Part shown: piece by piece, positions 7,628 through 11,123 of the stretch
Numbering within the stretch: the stretch's first letter is position 1
Layout: every line of letters begins with the position of its first letter
Assembly: GCA_965649545.1 (NCBI GenBank)
Contig: CBFGLF010000057.1
Span: 1 to 11,123, forward strand
DNA: 11,123 bases
DNA from: CABHOJ01 sp965649545
GTDB lineage: Bacteria; Pseudomonadota; Gammaproteobacteria; Burkholderiales; Methylophilaceae
Direction: 5' to 3'
Position numbers and translations under genes: made by a program
Notes under the pieces: model-generated
The model's database searches: none
Told to the model about the DNA's origin: nothing
What the model saw: the letters and a program-made list of their open reading frames with translations, nothing else

Positions 7628-9772
7628 CTACCAGTAGTAAGTGGCGCTAGCGATGGCGGTACGGCGGGTGCCTAGCCAGCAATCGCCACGGGAGATACAG
7701 GTCGACACGTATTCCTTGTCGAACAGGTTGCTGGCGTTCAGCGCATAGCGCCAGGAGCCATGGTCGAGGCCGAGCATCGCGTCGACCAGCGTGACATCCG
7801 GGGTCTCCAGAACGCCGGTGGAGTCATGCGATGCGCCGATGTAGCGCGCACCGAGGCCAGCACGGAAACCATCCATGTTGCCCACGGAGAAGCGCTTGAT
7901 CCCCCACAGCGATGCGAGATGGCGCGGGATGGTCTCGACCTGCTCGCCCTTCTCGGCCGCGTTGTTGGTCTGGCTGTATTTGGCGTTGGTGTAGCTGTAA
8001 GCCGCGATCATGTCGAGGCGGTTCTCGAATGACATCAGGGCTTCCAGTTCCAGGCCGCGCGAGCGGATCTCGCCCTTCTGCACCGAGAAGAATACGCTGG
8101 TCGGGTCTACCGTCAGGCGATTGGTGTCGCGCATGTCGAAGATGGCTGCGGTATAGCGACTGCGGCTACCCACCGGCTGGTACTTGAGGCCAAGTTCCCA
8201 TTGCTCGCCTTCCTGTGGGCTGAACAGGTTGCCGTTCTTGTCGGTGCCCTGCACCGGCTGGAACGATTCTGCGTAGCTGACGTACGGCGCCACACCGTTA
8301 TCGAACAGGTAGGTCAATGCGTAGCGGCCGGTGGTCTTGCGGTCGACCTGAGCATCGCTGCCATCCGCCTGCCGCTTCGCCTCGTCACGACGCAAGCCGA
8401 TAGTGGCGATCCATGGGCCGATCTTGATCTGGTCCTGAAGGTAGACGCCGGTCTGGTATTGGCGACTCATCGGTAGCTGGTAGGCACCGACACCGGAAAA
8501 ATCGACCGGATTGTAGACCGGTGCATAGACATCGATCGGGTTGCCTAACCCGGCATCGGCGAAGCCGCTAATGCCCTGGCGGAATCGGGAATAGTCCAGC
8601 CCCATGAGGAGGGTGTGTTCGGCAAAACCGGTCACGAACTTGGCCTGGGCGTTGTTATCGACATTGATGGTCTTGGCATCCGAGCGACTCGCATCCACGT
8701 AGCGATTGATGATGCGCTGGTTGGGATCGATGAACGGGTTAGCTCCACCGGTAAAGGAATTCGGATACAGGCTGCTGTATTTATTGCGGCTCGAGGTGTA
8801 CCGGAAATTCTGGCGGAACGTCCAAGTGTCGTTGAGGATATGCTCGAACGACCAGCCAAGGTGGGCAGACTGCGTCTTGTAGCGATCGAAGTCCGGGTCG
8901 CTGAGGTAGGTATCGTAGGCAATCCTGCCGTTAGGGTTGGGCCGCAGGACACCGGACCACGGCAGGAACTGCGGCGTGGAACGGCCATCATTGAGCTGGT
9001 ATTGCGCAAGCACGGTCAGGTTGGTCCTGTCGTTGGGGCGCCAGGTCAGCGAGGGCGCGAACAGGATGCGCTGGTCGTCGGCATAATCGACTTGCGTATC
9101 GGTCTCGCGCGCCAGGGTCACCACGCGGTAGAGCAAGGTGCCGTCTTCGTTCAGCGGCCCGGTCATGTCAGCGTTGATCTGTTTGCGATTGTAATTGCCG
9201 AGCGAGATGCCCACTTCGCGTTTGGCGACCGCCTGCGGACGCTTGCTGACCAGGTTGACGATACCGCCCACCCCGCCTGCACCGTACAGCATGGAGGAAG
9301 GTCCGCGCAGGATCTCGACGCGTTCGAGGTTATACGGATCGGGACGCGTGGTTTCGGTGTAGTAATTGTTCAGGCCACGCAGGCCGTTGATGTATTGGGT
9401 CGCGGCATTCCCGCGGATCGAATAGCTGTCTGCTCGGGAATCCAGGCCGTACTGGTCGGCGACCACACCGGCGCTGTAACGCAGGATCTCCTGCACAGAT
9501 TGTGCTTTCTGGTCTTCGATCTGGTCGGCGGTGATGACCGAGATCGATTGCGGTGTCTCAAGGATGGAGGTATCGGTTTTGGTCGCGGTCATCGCACGCT
9601 TGGCGACGTACCCGCGCACCTCGCTTCGTGCCGTTTCCTTTTCGGCGCCTGCTTTCACCTCGACCTCGGCCAACGTGTCTTTGACTGGCTCCTGCGCGTA
9701 GGCTGAGCCCTGGATATACATGGCGGATATCAGCAAGGACATGTATGTCTTGCGGTGCCGGTTCTTCTGCAT
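7628..9772 (-). CDS. TonB-dependent siderophore receptor (outer membrane)
   Basis: This 714-residue receptor carries ferric siderophore across the outer membrane using TonB-ExbB-ExbD energy. A signal peptide ends at AYA26|QE. A probable TonB box (DTLAEVEVKA, 32-41) follows, then the plug domain at about 65-178 with ETPQSISVITADQI, SIRGNAATQYINGLRG and RVEILRGPSSMLYGAGGVGGIVN. The rest is a beta-barrel ending in the aromatic ...TYYW needed for barrel insertion. NLFDKEYVSTC(I)... with Cys692 and Cys698 resembles the C-terminal disulfide loop of FhuA-like receptors, so a hydroxamate-type ligand (ferrichrome, ferrioxamine) is a reasonable but unproven guess. There is no FecA-type N-terminal signalling extension, so regulation through a sigma/anti-sigma pair is unlikely. 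The start is ATG 9772, with AGGGGAA 8 nt upstream. The Met at residue 11 would lose the charged n-region. The gene is first in an operon with the PepSY protein under a Fur-box promoter. It is intact. Confidence 0.95.
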   Translation of the reverse strand: MQKNRHRKTYMSLLISAMYIQGSAYAQEPVKDTLAEVEVKAGAEKETARSEVRGYVAKRAMTATKTDTSILETPQSISVITADQIEDQKAQSVQEILRYSAGVVADQYGLDSRADSYSIRGNAATQYINGLRGLNNYYTETTRPDPYNLERVEILRGPSSMLYGAGGVGGIVNLVSKRPQAVAKREVGISLGNYNRKQINADMTGPLNEDGTLLYRVVTLARETDTQVDYADDQRILFAPSLTWRPNDRTNLTVLAQYQLNDGRSTPQFLPWSGVLRPNPNGRIAYDTYLSDPDFDRYKTQSAHLGWSFEHILNDTWTFRQNFRYTSSRNKYSSLYPNSFTGGANPFIDPNQRIINRYVDASRSDAKTINVDNNAQAKFVTGFAEHTLLMGLDYSRFRQGISGFADAGLGNPIDVYAPVYNPVDFSGVGAYQLPMSRQYQTGVYLQDQIKIGPWIATIGLRRDEAKRQADGSDAQVDRKTTGRYALTYLFDNGVAPYVSYAESFQPVQGTDKNGNLFSPQEGEQWELGLKYQPVGSRSRYTAAIFDMRDTNRLTVDPTSVFFSVQKGEIRSRGLELEALMSFENRLDMIAAYSYTNAKYSQTNNAAEKGEQVETIPRHLASLWGIKRFSVGNMDGFRAGLGARYIGASHDSTGVLETPDVTLVDAMLGLDHGSWRYALNASNLFDKEYVSTCISRGDCWLGTRRTAIASATYYW

Positions 9773-9780
9773 GTGCTTGG

Positions 9781-9787
9781 TTCCCCT
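9781..9787 (-). promoter_or_regulatory. ribosome binding site of the siderophore receptor
   Basis: On the minus strand AGGGGAA lies 8 nt before the ATG at 9772. It supports this start over the internal Met at residue 11. Confidence 0.7.
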
Positions 9788-9811
9788 GAAGTGATGATCA
9801 TTGCTTTTTAT

Positions 9812-9841
9812 ATTCTAAATACAAATGAGAATGATTATCAA
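9812..9841 (-). promoter_or_regulatory. sigma-70 promoter of the siderophore receptor operon
   Basis: Read on the minus strand, TTGATA (9836-9841) is a good -35. After an 18-bp spacer, TAGAAT (9812-9817) is a good -10 (5 of 6). The predicted start of transcription is near 9805, giving a leader of about 33 nt that includes the RBS. The Fur box lies across the -35 and spacer, as expected for an iron-repressed promoter. Confidence 0.7.
9826..9840. promoter_or_regulatory. Fur box (iron-responsive operator)
   Basis: TGAGAAT-G-ATTATCA matches the 7-1-7 Fur consensus TGATAATnATTATCA at all defined positions except one (T to G at 9829). It overlaps the -35 and the upstream part of the spacer of the receptor promoter. 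Fe2+-loaded Fur bound here would block RNA polymerase. A weaker Fur-like half-site, TGATGAT, begins at 9792, just downstream of the predicted transcription start. prfC transcription would start about 80 bp away in the other direction, so Fur need not affect it. Confidence 0.85.
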
Positions 9842-9911
9842 TACTATTTTACGCAGAGACTGTATGTAAACCGGGATTCAAATTCGTCTATGTGGAACAA
9901 GGGGCTAAAGG

Positions 9912-9917
9912 TAAAAT
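9912..9917 (+). promoter_or_regulatory. possible -10 element of prfC
   Basis: TAAAAT at 9912-9917 is a good -10 hexamer (5 of 6) upstream of prfC and would give a leader of only about 20 nt. No convincing -35 is seen at 16-18 bp upstream, so the assignment is weak. Confidence 0.35.
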
Positions 9918-9942
9918 AGCGGTTTGCCCAAACCTAGCAGCC

Positions 9943-11123
9943 ATGTCCAGCCTTCAAGAAGAGATCCAGCGTCGGCGCACGTTCGCCATCATTTCCCACC
10001 CGGATGCGGGTAAGACCACGCTCACGGAAAAGCTGCTGTGGTTCGGCGGCGCGATCCAGGTCGCGGGGGAAGTGCGTGGCCGCAAAGCCGCGCGGCATGC
10101 GACCTCGGACTGGATGGAACTGGAAAAGCAGCGCGGCATCTCGGTCACCTCCTCCGTCATGCAGTTCCCTTACCGCGAGCACATGATCAACCTGCTCGAC
10201 ACGCCGGGCCACGACGATTTCTCGGAAGACACTTACCGCACGCTGACGGCGGTCGATTCGGCGGTGATGGTGATCGACTCGGTCAACGGTGTCGAAGCGC
10301 AGACCATCAAATTGCTCAACGTCTGCCGCATGCGCGATACGCCCATCGTCACTTTCATCAACAAGCTCGACCGCGAATCCCGCGCGCCGATCGAGTTGCT
10401 GGACGAGATCGAATCGGTATTGGGCATGCAATGCGCGCCCATGACCTGGCCCATCGGCATGGGCAAGAGTTTTCGCGGGGTCTACAACCTCTACACCGAT
10501 AGCATCTCCTTCTTCGACCCACATGCGGAAAAGGGTACGTCCGAGACCATTCAGGGGCTGGATAACCCTCGCCTGGACGAGCTGATCGGTAGCCAGGCTG
10601 ATGACCTCCGCATCGATGTCGAGCTCGTGCGCGGCGCCTCGCATACGTTCGACAAGGCCGATTACCTTAGCGGCAAACAGACCCCGGTGTACTTCGGTTC
10701 CGCCATCAATAACTTTGGCGTGCAGTCGCTGCTCGACGCGGTGGTCGACCTCTCCCCCGCCCCCTTGCCACGCCAGACCGCAACGCGCGCAGTGGCACCG
10801 GACGAGCCCAAGTTCTCCGGGTTCGTGTTCAAGATCCAGGCCAATATGGATCCCAAACACCGCGACCGTATCGCCTTCCTGCGTGTCTGTTCCGGTCGTT
10901 TTGAACGCGGCATGAAGATCAAGCAGGTCACCACGGGCAAACTGTTGTCGGTGAACAACGCCATCACGTTCATGGCCCAGGACCGCACGACCATGGACGA
11001 GGCCTACTCAGGCGATATCATCGGCATCCCCAATCACGGCACCATCAAGCTCGGCGATACCTTCACCGAGAACGAGGCCTTGAAGTTCATCGGCATCCCC
11101 TCGTTCGCGCCGGAGTTCTTCCG
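9943..11123 (+). CDS. prfC: peptide chain release factor 3 (RF3), 3' end cut by the window
   Basis: RF3 is a translational GTPase that drives RF1/RF2 off the ribosome after peptide release. The window holds 393 codons of a protein usually near 530, and the frame is open to the right edge. GTPase motifs are intact: G1 HPDAGKTT (19-26), switch [10 protein letters not shown] (63-71), G3 [20 protein letters not shown] (from Asp86) and G4 NKLD (140-143). Domain II begins near [19 protein letters not shown] (from Lys290), with [11 protein letters not shown] following. The RF3-specific [11 protein letters not shown] separates it from EF-G and LepA. ATG 9943 gives an N-terminus four or five residues shorter than that of E. 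coli RF3. No clear Shine-Dalgarno precedes it, and an in-frame GTG at 9892 would add an unlikely AT-rich extension. The missing part is the rest of domain II and domain III. Confidence 0.97.
   Translation, partial: MSSLQEEIQRRRTFAIISHPDAGKTTLTEKLLWFGGAIQVAGEVRGRKAARHATSDWMELEKQRGISVTSSVMQFPYREHMINLLDTPGHDDFSEDTYRTLTAVDSAVMVIDSVNGVEAQTIKLLNVCRMRDTPIVTFINKLDRESRAPIELLDEIESVLGMQCAPMTWPIGMGKSFRGVYNLYTDSISFFDPHAEKGTSETIQGLDNPRLDELIGSQADDLRIDVELVRGASHTFDKADYLSGKQTPVYFGSAINNFGVQSLLDAVVDLSPAPLPRQTATRAVAPDEPKFSGFVFKIQANMDPKHRDRIAFLRVCSGRFERGMKIKQVTTGKLLSVNNAITFMAQDRTTMDEAYSGDIIGIPNHGTIKLGDTFTENEALKFIGIPSFAPEFF

Noticed and set aside
8615..9706. A 363-codon open frame on the plus strand, antisense to the receptor gene
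   Set aside because: It is the mirror frame of a well-supported receptor gene in GC-rich DNA. It has no RBS-like context, and its composition (rich in Val, Arg, Gly, Asp) matches codon mirroring with no recognisable domain.
9934..10860. A 308-codon minus-strand frame over the start of prfC
   Set aside because: prfC on the plus strand has all GTPase motifs intact. The minus frame is its shadow, rich in His, Arg and Asp.

Overview
The window is an ordinary piece of chromosome from a Gram-negative proteobacterium, most likely a betaproteobacterium. The reasons are a full two-domain GlnE, a proteobacterial-type acetyl-CoA synthetase, a RF3 close to the enterobacterial protein, and an outer-membrane TonB-dependent receptor behind a classical Fur box. 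The coding DNA is GC-rich by eye. The only AT-rich stretches are the two divergent promoter regions at about 4264-4358 and 9790-9920. I cannot name the genus from sequence alone.

Layout. Bases 1-168 hold at most the last codons of an upstream gene and a small hairpin. At 169-1488 (+) lies a lipoprotein of the sorbosone/glucose dehydrogenase beta-propeller family. It converges on glnE (1531-4263, -), the bifunctional glutamine synthetase adenylyltransferase/deadenylylase. glnE diverges across 95 bp, which contain an inverted repeat, from acs (4359-6323, +), the AMP-forming acetyl-CoA synthetase. acs ends at a perfect 14-bp-arm, A-rich/T-rich hairpin (6336-6368) that can terminate transcription from both sides.

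The other side of that hairpin is a two-gene iron-acquisition operon on the minus strand. A TonB-dependent siderophore receptor (9772 down to 7628) is followed 15 nt later by a four-helix PepSY-domain inner-membrane protein (7612 down to 6389). Its promoter has a near-perfect Fur box (14 of 15 positions of the 7-1-7 motif) over the -35 element. The likely scheme is iron-starvation-induced uptake of a ferric siderophore through the outer membrane, then reduction or release of the iron at the inner membrane by the PepSY protein. No siderophore biosynthesis or ABC transporter genes are in view, so the siderophore may be scavenged from other organisms. Divergent from this operon, prfC (release factor 3) starts at 9943 and runs off the right edge.

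The genes are a mix of carbon entry (sugar-type dehydrogenase, acetate activation), nitrogen control (GlnE), iron uptake and translation. They look like independent transcription units apart from the two-gene iron operon. I see no insertion sequence, prophage, CRISPR array, tRNA or rRNA, and no convincing undescribed system. The points most worth following are the Fur-controlled receptor/PepSY pair, the uncertain cofactor and substrate of the lipoprotein dehydrogenase, and the symmetric element between glnE and acs.
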